Shown one piece after another: positions 1 through 4,999 of a DNA stretch of 5,000 bases; position 1 is the first letter of the stretch; every line of letters begins with the position of its first letter. The stretch spans positions 1-5,000 of the forward strand of contig JBOGIQ010000397.1 of NCBI GenBank assembly GCA_050742535.1, read 5' to 3'. A program made the position numbers and the translations under genes. The notes under the pieces were generated by a model, which worked only from the letters and a program-made list of their open reading frames with translations, did not search any database and was not told where the DNA came from. Origin of the DNA: Gp6-AA40 sp050742535. GTDB lineage: Bacteria; Acidobacteriota; Vicinamibacteria; Vicinamibacterales; UBA2999.

Positions 1-453
1 GTCGGCGCCGAACAGCGCCGATCCGGGACCGTGGAGGATCTCGATGCGCTCGACTTCGTCCAGGGAGACCGGGATATCGCCGTTGTGGTGACCGGACTGG
101 GCATCGTTCAGCCGGACGCCGTCGACGAGGACGAGCATCTGGCCGAAGTTCGCGCCGCGGATGGCGAAGTCGGTCTGCATGCCGCGCACACCGCGGGCAC
201 GGACGTCCACCGACGCCGCGAGACGCAGGATGTCGGCCACCGAATGGGCAGGGAGCGCCTCGATCTGCTCGCGCGTGATCACGGTCAGGGTGCGTGTGAC
301 CGTTCCCATTTCAACGGGCGTCGTCGCCGCGGTGACGACGACCGTCTGGCGGTACGGCGGGATCGTGGTCTGGGCAGCAGCGGAGGAACCCGTCGCAACC
401 GCAAACCCGAGGAGAAGAGCGTAAACGCGTCGAACGTCTGCCGGCGTATGCAT
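1..453 (-). CDS. TonB-dependent outer-membrane receptor, BtuB-like (N-terminal part, runs off left edge)
   Basis: Energised uptake of a scarce ligand (cobalamin, siderophore, oligosaccharide or similar) across the outer membrane, driven by TonB-ExbBD. The 151 visible codons start at an ATG at 453. They encode a signal peptide of about 28 residues (basic MHTPADVRR, then hydrophobic VYALLLGFAVA, with a likely cut after SSAAA before QTT). A TonB-box-like QTVVVTA follows at about residues 35-41, then the plug domain. Typical plug words are visible: LTVITREQIEALP, SVADILR, FAIRG, LVLVDGVRLNDAQSGHHNGDIP and, at the window edge, VERIEILHGPGSALFGAD. The rest of the plug and the whole beta-barrel lie outside. 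The plug wording resembles the BtuB/CirA branch, but the substrate cannot be assigned from this part. There is no room upstream for a cobalamin riboswitch, because the divergent neighbour starts 44 bases away. No clear Shine-Dalgarno precedes the ATG. The identification as a TonB receptor is secure. Confidence 0.95.
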   Translation of the reverse strand, partial: MHTPADVRRVYALLLGFAVATGSSAAAQTTIPPYRQTVVVTAATTPVEMGTVTRTLTVITREQIEALPAHSVADILRLAASVDVRARGVRGMQTDFAIRGANFGQMLVLVDGVRLNDAQSGHHNGDIPVSLDEVERIEILHGPGSALFGAD

Positions 454-496
454 ATCGCTGTTATAGTCTCGCCCTAATTAGTAGCCGGAGTACATA
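454..496. promoter_or_regulatory. 43-bp divergent intergenic region between receptor and carrier genes
   Basis: This is the most A/T-rich short stretch in the neighbourhood and must hold the start signals of both divergent genes unless promoters lie inside coding sequence. On the minus strand, TATAAC (465 to 460) resembles a sigma-70 -10 box. It sits only 6 bases before the receptor ATG, so transcription could begin at or next to the start codon. No convincing -35 is seen. The perfect palindrome CTAATTAG (474-481) lies at the centre and could be an operator or simply A/T-rich promoter DNA. These assignments are inferred from base composition and position only. Confidence 0.4.
487..490 (+). 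promoter_or_regulatory. Shine-Dalgarno (GGAG) supporting a TTG start
   Basis: GGAG lies 6 bases upstream of TTG at 497. The first in-frame ATG is at codon 43, inside the first membrane segment, and would delete the conserved N-terminal part of the carrier. The ribosome-binding site therefore decides for the TTG start. Confidence 0.6.
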
Positions 497-1822
497 TTGA
501 TCGACCATAGCCACCCACCTGAACGGCCGTCTGCACGCGGGCGAATTCTTGCCACGATCGCGGCCGTCGAGCGCAATGAAGCGCCAGCGGTCGTCGCATC
601 GTTCTTTCTGTTTTTCTGCGTCATGTCGGGGTACTTCGCGGTCCGACCGGTTCGCGACACGGTCGGTTCATTGATGGGCCGGGAACGGCTCGCCGACCTC
701 TGGATTTGGACCTGGGTGGCTTCTATCGCGGTGATTCCGATTTACGGTTTCCTCGTCGCGCGCTTCCGCCGTAGCGTGTTCCTGCCTTGGACGTATGGCG
801 CAGTCGCACTCGTGCTCGTCATCGTCGGCATGGCGTTTCAGAACGGACAGCCAGGTGTGCTTCTCAGCCAGATCTTCTGGGTTTTTCTCAGCGTCCTCAA
901 CCTGTTCATCATCTCGGTCTTCTGGAGTTTCCTGCTTGAGCTATACCGCACCGAACAGACGCGCCGGCTGTTCGGTCTGATTGCCGCCGGCGGAACTGCC
1001 GGCGCACTTGCCGGCCCACTGGTCACCGACTTCGCGGTCGGGCGCATCGGCAACAGCGGCGTGCTCTTCATGGGCGCTGCACTGTTCGTCGGCGCCATCC
1101 TCTGTCAGCGCGTACTCCTTGGCCTGTGGAAGTCCGAAGGCACGTCCGCGGCAGCCGCGGGAGACACGCGTGATCGGGCGATTGGCGGGAATCCACTTGC
1201 GGGTGTGATGCTGGTGGCGAGGTCGCCCTATCTGCTCGGCATCGCGTCCTTCGTGTTCCTGCTCGCGTCGGTCACAACACTCCTTTACTTCGAGCAGCTT
1301 CGGTTGGTGGACATCATGTACCCGTCGGGTGTTGAGGGGATGCGCGAGGCACGAACGCGCCTGTTCGCTCGTCTTGACTGGATCGTTCAGAGCCTGACCA
1401 TCGTGGCACAACTGTTCATCACCGGGCGCGTCGCCACGCGTCTCGGCCTCGGCATCCTGCTCACGATGATCCCGGCAGCGATGGTGTTCGGCTTTACGGT
1501 GCTTGCGCTCTGGAACACTGCCGCCGTGCTGCTCGTGCTGATGGTGGCCCGCCGCGCAGGCGAGTACGCCTTCGTACGTCCCGGTCGAGAAATGTTGTGG
1601 AGCCCGCTCGACAAAGAGACCAAGTACAAGGCAAAGAACTTCGTCGACGTGCCGGTCTACCGTGGAGCCGATGCGCTTGTGGCCCAGGTGCAAATCGGCT
1701 CGGGCGTCGGACCGACGGTCATTGCGCTCTTCGGTATCGTCACCGCGGCCCTCTGGGCGTTCAACGGCTGGTGGCTTGGCCGTCGGCACGACGCGGCGGC
1801 CGAGCAGCGACGCGCAGCGTAG
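497..1822 (+). CDS. MFS-type polytopic carrier, ATP/ADP-translocase-like (TlcC-like) family
   Basis: A 441-aa inner-membrane transporter with about 11-12 hydrophobic segments. Clear ones lie near residues 31-50, 67-90, 98-113, 121-147, 157-176, 187-208, 246-266, 295-311, 318-338 and 400-426. A charged cytoplasmic loop (about 211-232) separates the two halves. Family-like signatures are YFAVRPVRDTVG (46-57), FWSFLLELYRTEQTRRLFGLIAAGG (142-166), and REMLWSPLDKETKYKAKNFVDVPVYRGADAL in the C-terminal half (364-394). As I recall, these are typical of the bacterial MFS group related to nucleotide (NTP/NDP) translocases of obligate intracellular bacteria, a group also common in free-living bacteria where the substrate is unknown. 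Nucleotide exchange should not be assumed here. The start is TTG with GGAG 6 bases upstream. The gene is divergent from the TonB receptor, so the two may share a regulator. A hairpin follows the stop codon. Confidence 0.8.
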   Translation: MIDHSHPPERPSARGRILATIAAVERNEAPAVVASFFLFFCVMSGYFAVRPVRDTVGSLMGRERLADLWIWTWVASIAVIPIYGFLVARFRRSVFLPWTYGAVALVLVIVGMAFQNGQPGVLLSQIFWVFLSVLNLFIISVFWSFLLELYRTEQTRRLFGLIAAGGTAGALAGPLVTDFAVGRIGNSGVLFMGAALFVGAILCQRVLLGLWKSEGTSAAAAGDTRDRAIGGNPLAGVMLVARSPYLLGIASFVFLLASVTTLLYFEQLRLVDIMYPSGVEGMREARTRLFARLDWIVQSLTIVAQLFITGRVATRLGLGILLTMIPAAMVFGFTVLALWNTAAVLLVLMVARRAGEYAFVRPGREMLWSPLDKETKYKAKNFVDVPVYRGADALVAQVQIGSGVGPTVIALFGIVTAALWAFNGWWLGRRHDAAAEQRRAA

Positions 1823-1840
1823 ATCCAACCTGCATATGGA

Positions 1841-1858
1841 GTCCGGCTTCCGCCGGAT
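1841..1858. terminator. Short hairpin between convergent genes (possible bidirectional terminator, possible repeat copy)
   Basis: TCCGGC (1842-1847), loop TTCC, GCCGGA (1852-1857) form a perfect 6-bp stem followed by TTT on the plus strand. It lies 20 bases after the carrier stop and 2 bases beyond the stop of the leftward gene at 1860, where a terminator for both would be expected. The T-run is only three bases, so intrinsic termination would be weak. The same 18-base pattern, with a base-pair swap in the stem, recurs at 4376-4393. It may therefore be a copy of an interspersed palindromic repeat rather than a dedicated terminator. Confidence 0.45.
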
Positions 1859-1859
1859 T

Positions 1860-2255
1860 TCAGGAAGCGCGCGTTTTCAAAACAGTGGCCACGTCCCGAT
1901 GGGCGAACACCGCGTCGGGGTGTTCCTGCAGGGCCGTGTGGTAGCGCTGGGCGTGCGCGGTTCCCGCTTCGTCTGCCGCTGTCGCCGCACGCGCACGGGC
2001 AACGATGGCCGCCACGTCAACCGGTCCATTCTGCGCTTCGGTGTCGACGGATTCGTCGATCCGGACGATTAACTCAGATATCGGCCGCAACCAGGCAAAC
2101 TGCGGATGCTCCATCGTCGCCTGCAGAAGATCGGTTGGTGACACTCGCCCGTGGACGCGCTCGTAGGCGGCGCGCTCCCAGTCGAGCAGCGTCTTGTGCA
2201 GATGCAGCAGCGATTTCCGCAGGTCGAAGAGAAACTGGCGATCAGCGTCGGTCAT
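1860..2255 (-). CDS. Conserved hypothetical protein, 131 aa, helical
   Basis: The function is not recognised. The protein has no signal peptide or membrane segment and appears cytoplasmic and mainly alpha-helical. The first half, LRKSLLHLHKTLLDWERAAYERVHG (about 12-36) followed by PTDLLQATMEHPQFAWLRPISELIVRIDE (about 40-68), resembles a widespread family of small uncharacterised bacterial proteins whose central word is 'FAWLRPxSELIVxIDE'. A shorter helical tail, YHTALQEHPDAVFAHRDVATVLK (about 105-127), closes the protein. The intervening stretch (about 70-100) is Ala-rich and probably a variable linker. The ATG is 7 bp downstream of the stop of the YdcZ-like gene, so the two are probably co-transcribed. 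No strong Shine-Dalgarno is seen. Its 3' end abuts the hairpin at 1841-1858. Confidence 0.8.
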   Translation of the reverse strand: MTDADRQFLFDLRKSLLHLHKTLLDWERAAYERVHGRVSPTDLLQATMEHPQFAWLRPISELIVRIDESVDTEAQNGPVDVAAIVARARAATAADEAGTAHAQRYHTALQEHPDAVFAHRDVATVLKTRAS

Positions 2256-2262
2256 CGGTCGA

Positions 2263-2706
2263 TCACGTCCACCGAATCAGGATAACGCCGGCCGCGAGCA
2301 GCAGCACGCCGATCACGCGCGTCGTGCTGATCGGAACGACGGTAGCGCCGAACAACCCGAAGTGATCGATCACCAGCGCCGCGCTGAGCTGACCGACGAT
2401 GCTCGAGGCCAGCATCAAGGCGGCTCCAAGCACCGGCGTCGTGACCACCGCCATCAGGATGAAAAAGGCGCCGAACAGGCCGCCTGTCCACATCCACCAT
2501 GGGGCGCGCGCAATGTCGGCCTCGGCGGGCAAGGATTGGCGGCTGAGCGCGGCAAACAGCGTCAGCATGATCAGTCCAACCACGAATTGTGCCGTCGCCG
2601 CCCACACAGGCGCGCCCAGGATGAACCGGAGCCGTCCGTTGATCACGGCCTGCGCGGCGACACCGGCACCCGCCGCAATGGCAAACAGGATGTAGAAGTT
2701 GTTCAC
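2263..2706 (-). CDS. YdcZ/DUF606-type DMT-superfamily membrane protein
   Basis: A small inner-membrane protein of the drug/metabolite transporter superfamily, DUF606 (YdcZ) type. Some members act as a pair of short subunits or a fused duplicate, and the substrate is generally unknown. Starting at GTG 2706 it is 147 aa, normal for the family, and begins NNFYILFAIAAGAGVAAQAVINGRL, which matches the usual family start. Five hydrophobic segments are seen at about 4-23, 35-55, 71-90, 93-113 and 129-145. The family-like words VINGRL (21-26), GAPVWAA (31-37) and GQLSAALVIDHFGLFG (105-120) are intact. A longer reading from GTG 2742 is possible but adds a 12-residue non-hydrophobic leader of non-family character. 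Neither start has a good Shine-Dalgarno. It is first of a two-gene leftward unit with the 131-aa hypothetical gene, 7 bp apart, and is divergent from the tRNA gene. Confidence 0.85.
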   Translation of the reverse strand: MNNFYILFAIAAGAGVAAQAVINGRLRFILGAPVWAATAQFVVGLIMLTLFAALSRQSLPAEADIARAPWWMWTGGLFGAFFILMAVVTTPVLGAALMLASSIVGQLSAALVIDHFGLFGATVVPISTTRVIGVLLLAAGVILIRWT

Positions 2707-2759
2707 GCGATCAGTATGTGCCAGCGGGTTAAACTGAAGCACATTGTCGGGCTCGCCCC

Positions 2760-2784
2760 GAGCGAGCGCAGCGAGTCGAAGGGC
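2760..2784 (+). repeat. 25-bp direct repeat, copy 1, abutting the tRNA 5' end
   Basis: The 25 bases beginning GAGCGAGCGCAGCG and ending AGTCGAAGGGC are identical to 2986-3010. The last two bases are already positions 1-2 of the tRNA, so the tRNA's immediate 5' flank is entirely repeat sequence. The unit looks like a half-palindromic REP-type sequence, with GTCGAAGGG at one end. Confidence 0.85.
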
Positions 2785-2871
2785 CGGAGTGGTGAAACTG
2801 GCAGACGCGCCGGACTCAAAATCCGGTGGGGTTTACCCCCCGTGTGGGTTCGATTCCCACCTCCGGCACCA
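2783..2871 (+). tRNA. tRNA-Leu, anticodon CAA
   Basis: A class II tRNA that decodes UUG. The acceptor stem GCCGGAG (2783-2789) pairs perfectly with CTCCGGC (2861-2867). The discriminator is A2868 and CCA is encoded (2869-2871). The D-arm region contains GTGAAACTGGCAGAC. The anticodon stem CCGGA (2810-2814) pairs with TCCGG (2822-2826) around the loop CTCAAAA, giving CAA at 2817-2819. The long variable arm (about 2827-2843) carries a GGGG/CCCC stem. The T stem GTGGG/CCCAC encloses TTCGATT (2849-2855). The A73 discriminator and long variable arm agree with leucine identity. No terminator T-run follows; instead there are inverted repeats. The gene is flanked on both sides by members of the same repeat family. 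Confidence 0.97.
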
Positions 2872-2937
2872 CTCGACTCGCCCGCTGCGCGGGCTCGCTC
2901 GTGGCAAGCCCGCACGACGGGCATAGCGAGTGGTGCC
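2865..2937. repeat. Inverted repeat copying the tRNA 3' end, with two internal hairpins
   Basis: GGCACCACTCG (2865-2875) covers the last seven tRNA bases plus four flanking bases. It is exactly complementary to CGAGTGGTGCC (2927-2937). Between the arms are two more perfect hairpins: GCCCGC-TGC-GCGGGC (2880-2894) and GCCCG-CACGA-CGGGC (2908-2922). The transcript could therefore fold as a three-way junction whose outer stem sequesters the tRNA 3' end. Its nature is uncertain: it may be a REP/BIME-like element, a processing or termination structure, or a footprint of insertion at the tRNA. Confidence 0.75.
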
Positions 2938-2938
2938 C

Positions 2939-3010
2939 TGACCCTTCGACCTTGCTCAGGGTCACCCCGAGCAGAGTCGAGGGGTGAGCGAGCGCAGCGA
3001 GTCGAAGGGC
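2939..3010. repeat. REP/BIME-like nested inverted-repeat element containing direct-repeat copy 2
   Basis: Outer arms CCCTTCGAC (2942-2950) and GTCGAAGGG (3001-3009) are exactly complementary. Inside are two alternative hairpins: TGACCCT/AGGGTCA (2939-2945 with 2958-2964) and TCACCCC/GGGGTGA (2962-2968 with 2981-2987). They share bases 2962-2964, so both cannot form fully together. The last 25 bases (2986-3010) are identical to 2760-2784 next to the tRNA 5' end. The layout matches intergenic REP-type elements in high-GC genomes. No transposase is present in the window. Confidence 0.75.
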
Positions 3011-3033
3011 TGGCCTCCTCACTCGAACACTCC

Positions 3034-4110
3034 ATGATTCCAGCTCCCCCGATCGAACCGATGCTCGCCAAGCTGGTCGACAGCATTCCCGAAGGCGACG
3101 GATTCCTGTTCGAACCGAAGTGGGACGGCTTCCGCGCCATCGTGTTCCGCGGCAGCGACGACGTCTACATCCAGAGCCGTGATCTCAAGCCGCTCGATCG
3201 CTACTTCCCCGAGCTGCACGACGCGCTGCTGGATCGGCTGCCGCCGCACTGTGTCGTCGACGGGGAAATCGTCATTGCCACGCCGCACGGACTCGATTTC
3301 GATGCGCTGCAGTTGCGCCTGCACCCGGCGGCGTCGCGCGTCGCGAAACTGGCGCAGGCATCGCCTTCGTCTTTTGTCGCATTCGACGTGCTCGCCGCCG
3401 ACGGCAAATCCTTGCTGGACCGTCCACAAGCCGATCGCCGCAGCACGCTCGAACGCCTGCTTGGGAACGTCACACCGCCTGTGTATCTCACACCGGTCAC
3501 TCGCGATCGGCAGCTGGCAGCCGAGTGGCTGGAACGGTTCGAGGGCGCAGGGCTCGATGGTGTCATTGCGAAGCCGGACGATCAGCCGTACGTGCCTGGC
3601 AAGCGCGCGATGTTCAAGATCAAGCACGCGCGCACCGCCGACTGCGTCGTCGCCGGGTTCCGCTGGCACAAGAGCGGGGCGGACGCGGTCGGTTCACTGC
3701 TCCTCGGCCTCTACGATGACAAAGGCCGGCTGCACCACGTCGGTGTCACCTCTTCGTTCACGATGGCTGCCCGCAAAGCGCTCGTCACGGAGCTCGAACC
3801 GCTGCGGACGAACGCGCTGACGGCACATCCATGGCGCGAATGGGCCGAGGCGGAAGGAAGCGGACAACGTATGCCGGGCGGCCAGAGCCGCTGGAGCGCC
3901 GGCAAGGATTTGTCGTGGGAGCCGCTCCGGATCGAGCGCGTCTGCGAGGTGAAGTACGACCATCTGCAGGGCGACCGGTTCCGGCACGCCGCGACGTTTC
4001 TGCGATGGCGGCCCGACAAGCCGACAGACGAATGCCGATACGACCAGCTCGAGGTTACGCCGGCGTACGAGCTCGAGAAGGTTTTCGGGGCGGGCCGCTC
4101 CAACCGCTGA
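3034..4110 (+). CDS. ligC: ATP-dependent DNA ligase, stand-alone LigC type
   Basis: Seals nicks in duplex DNA using ATP through a covalent lysyl-AMP intermediate. The 358 aa form an adenylation domain (about 1-200) followed by an OB-fold domain (about 201-350), the minimal two-domain form and about the size of mycobacterial LigC. The nucleotidyltransferase motifs are present in order: motif I EPKWDGFR with nucleophile K29 and R34; QSRDLKPL (47-54); motif III VVDGEIV (74-80); IIIa FVAFDVLAADG (114-124); motif IV LDGVIAKP (174-181); motif V MFKIKH with K195 and K197; and the C-terminal RFRHAATFLRWRPDK (315-329) typical of LigC/LigD ligases. No polymerase or phosphoesterase domain is fused. The reading frame is open far upstream (to about 2194), but that part crosses the tRNA and repeats, so ATG 3034, just before MIPAPPIEPMLA, is the start. 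No Shine-Dalgarno is visible, and the repeat element ends 23 bases upstream. The gene converges on the Prim-Pol gene with a 56-bp overlap. Confidence 0.94.
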   Translation: MIPAPPIEPMLAKLVDSIPEGDGFLFEPKWDGFRAIVFRGSDDVYIQSRDLKPLDRYFPELHDALLDRLPPHCVVDGEIVIATPHGLDFDALQLRLHPAASRVAKLAQASPSSFVAFDVLAADGKSLLDRPQADRRSTLERLLGNVTPPVYLTPVTRDRQLAAEWLERFEGAGLDGVIAKPDDQPYVPGKRAMFKIKHARTADCVVAGFRWHKSGADAVGSLLLGLYDDKGRLHHVGVTSSFTMAARKALVTELEPLRTNALTAHPWREWAEAEGSGQRMPGGQSRWSAGKDLSWEPLRIERVCEVKYDHLQGDRFRHAATFLRWRPDKPTDECRYDQLEVTPAYELEKVFGAGRSNR

Positions 4111-4999
4111 TCTCTTCGAGAGACGGTTCCAGATGCTCTTGCGCCGGCCGCTGCGCCACCGGCACGTGCTGCAGGTTGATCCGCACCCGGGTCCACGTCG
4201 CCGACCGCCCGCGCATGGAATCGACGAGGACGTCCGCCGGCTGCAAGAAGGCCGCGGCTTCCGGATAGCGGGCTTTCCAGGCATCGAGCTGCTGCAATGC
4301 CTCGTCTTTGCGCCGTGCCCGTGCCACCTCGATCAGCGGGTGTTTCGGAACCCGTCGTCTCTGTGACGCCGGAGGGTCCGCCTGAAGGCGGACGCTCCGT
4401 GTGGGCGCCCGACGAGCGCGTGACGGCTGCACGCGTGGCGCTTCGCCCGGCTGCTTTCTGTACTGCGGCGGCCACGGCGCGTCGCCAAGTCCGTCGCGTT
4501 CGTGCCGCGCGGCCAGTTCGAGCAACGCCTCCAAAGAACCAGGATGTTCGTCGATGGAGGCGTGGCGATCGCCGATGTCCGCAACGCGACGCGGCATCGT
4601 CGCCAGCGTGAAGTCTCCGGGATCACAGTCATCGATCTCGCCCCAGGTCAGCGGCGCCGACACGCGCGCATCCGGCCGCGGCCGCACTGAATACGCCGCG
4701 GCGACGGTTCGATCCTTCGCGTTCTGGTTGTAGTCGATGAAAACGCCGTGCCGCTCTTCCTTCCACCACTTGCTGGTCGCCAGCGCGGGCGCGCGCCGTT
4801 CCACTTCGCGCGCGAGCGCCACCGCGGCGCGCCGCACTTCCAGAAACGTCCACCGGCGGTCGATGCGGACGTTGATGTGAATCCCGCGCGAGCCGGACGT
4901 CTTCGGCCATCCGACGAGTCCGAAATCATCCAGCGTCGCGTGAACGATGCGCGCGACGTCGCGAAGCTGAGACCATTCGATCCCGGCAACCGGATCGAG
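4055..4999 (-). CDS. Primase-polymerase (LigD PolDom / Prim-PolC type), partial at right edge
   Basis: An archaeo-eukaryotic primase superfamily polymerase, expected to add short stretches of (ribo)nucleotides during end joining or gap repair before ligation. The start is outside the window; 314 residues are visible (numbered from the edge). The edge residues LDP look like the end of the catalytic DxDP motif. Then come GWPKTSGSRGIHINV (30-44), which holds the Ser/Arg/His nucleotide-binding residues, and WWKEERHGVFIDYNQNAKDRT (78-97), with D89 as the expected third metal ligand. SAPLTWGEIDD (114-124) and DFTLATMP (129-136) are further PolDom words. A basic, Pro-rich linker (about 180-216) contains a palindromic DNA element at 4370-4399. 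A C-terminal segment follows (KHPLIEVA to DVLVDSMRGRSATWTRVRINLQHVP), of a type I recall on stand-alone PolDom proteins. Codons 4055-4110 overlap the ligase gene's end. The convergent ligase supports a shared repair role. Confidence 0.92.
   Translation of the reverse strand, partial: LDPVAGIEWSQLRDVARIVHATLDDFGLVGWPKTSGSRGIHINVRIDRRWTFLEVRRAAVALAREVERRAPALATSKWWKEERHGVFIDYNQNAKDRTVAAAYSVRPRPDARVSAPLTWGEIDDCDPGDFTLATMPRRVADIGDRHASIDEHPGSLEALLELAARHERDGLGDAPWPPQYRKQPGEAPRVQPSRARRAPTRSVRLQADPPASQRRRVPKHPLIEVARARRKDEALQQLDAWKARYPEAAAFLQPADVLVDSMRGRSATWTRVRINLQHVPVAQRPAQEHLEPSLEEISGWSGPPRKPSRARTPA
4370..4399. repeat. Palindromic hairpin element inside the Prim-Pol coding sequence
   Basis: GTCCGCC (4376-4382), loop TGAA, GGCGGAC (4387-4393) form a perfect 7-bp stem. 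The stem continues after one G/G mismatch (4375/4394) with CGGAG (4370-4374) against CTCCG (4395-4399). On the coding strand the core reads as VRLQAD within the linker, preserving frame. An 18-base relative lies at 1841-1858 (14 of 18 identical when read on the opposite strand). From memory, similar 'VRLxxD' palindromes are scattered in some Acidobacteriota genomes, but I cannot verify this here. Confidence 0.7.

Noticed and set aside
31..477. Plus-strand open frame of 148 aa at the left edge
   Set aside because: It is antisense to the clearly recognisable TonB receptor N-terminus.
454..496. Cobalamin riboswitch upstream of the BtuB-like receptor
   Set aside because: The gap is only 43 bp and contains none of the expected conserved structure.
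941..1828. Long minus-strand open frame (295 aa) opposite the carrier gene
   Set aside because: The translation is rich in R, H, D and E with no family character, while the plus-strand frame is a clear membrane protein. It is a GC-driven antisense shadow.
2707..2742. GTG at 2742 as the start of the YdcZ-like protein
   Set aside because: It adds 12 non-hydrophobic residues absent from the usual family start and has no ribosome-binding site. GTG 2706 gives the typical 147-aa form, although neither start is proven.
2783..3010. Integrative element attachment site at the tRNA
   Set aside because: There is no integrase and no direct duplication of the tRNA 3' end. The copy downstream is inverted, and the direct repeat covers the 5' flank instead.
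2760..3010. CRISPR array
   Set aside because: There are only two copies of the repeat, with a tRNA between them and no regular spacers.
2194..3033. Upstream extension of the ligase reading frame, giving a 638-aa protein
   Set aside because: The extra part lies antisense to the YdcZ-like gene and crosses the tRNA and repeats. Its composition is not ligase-like, and the family start fits ATG 3034.
2703..3140. Small proteins across the tRNA containing GGGNRTHTGG, VGIEPTRG or GVVKLADAPDSKSGG
   Set aside because: These are well-known false translations of tRNA-Leu genes on either strand.
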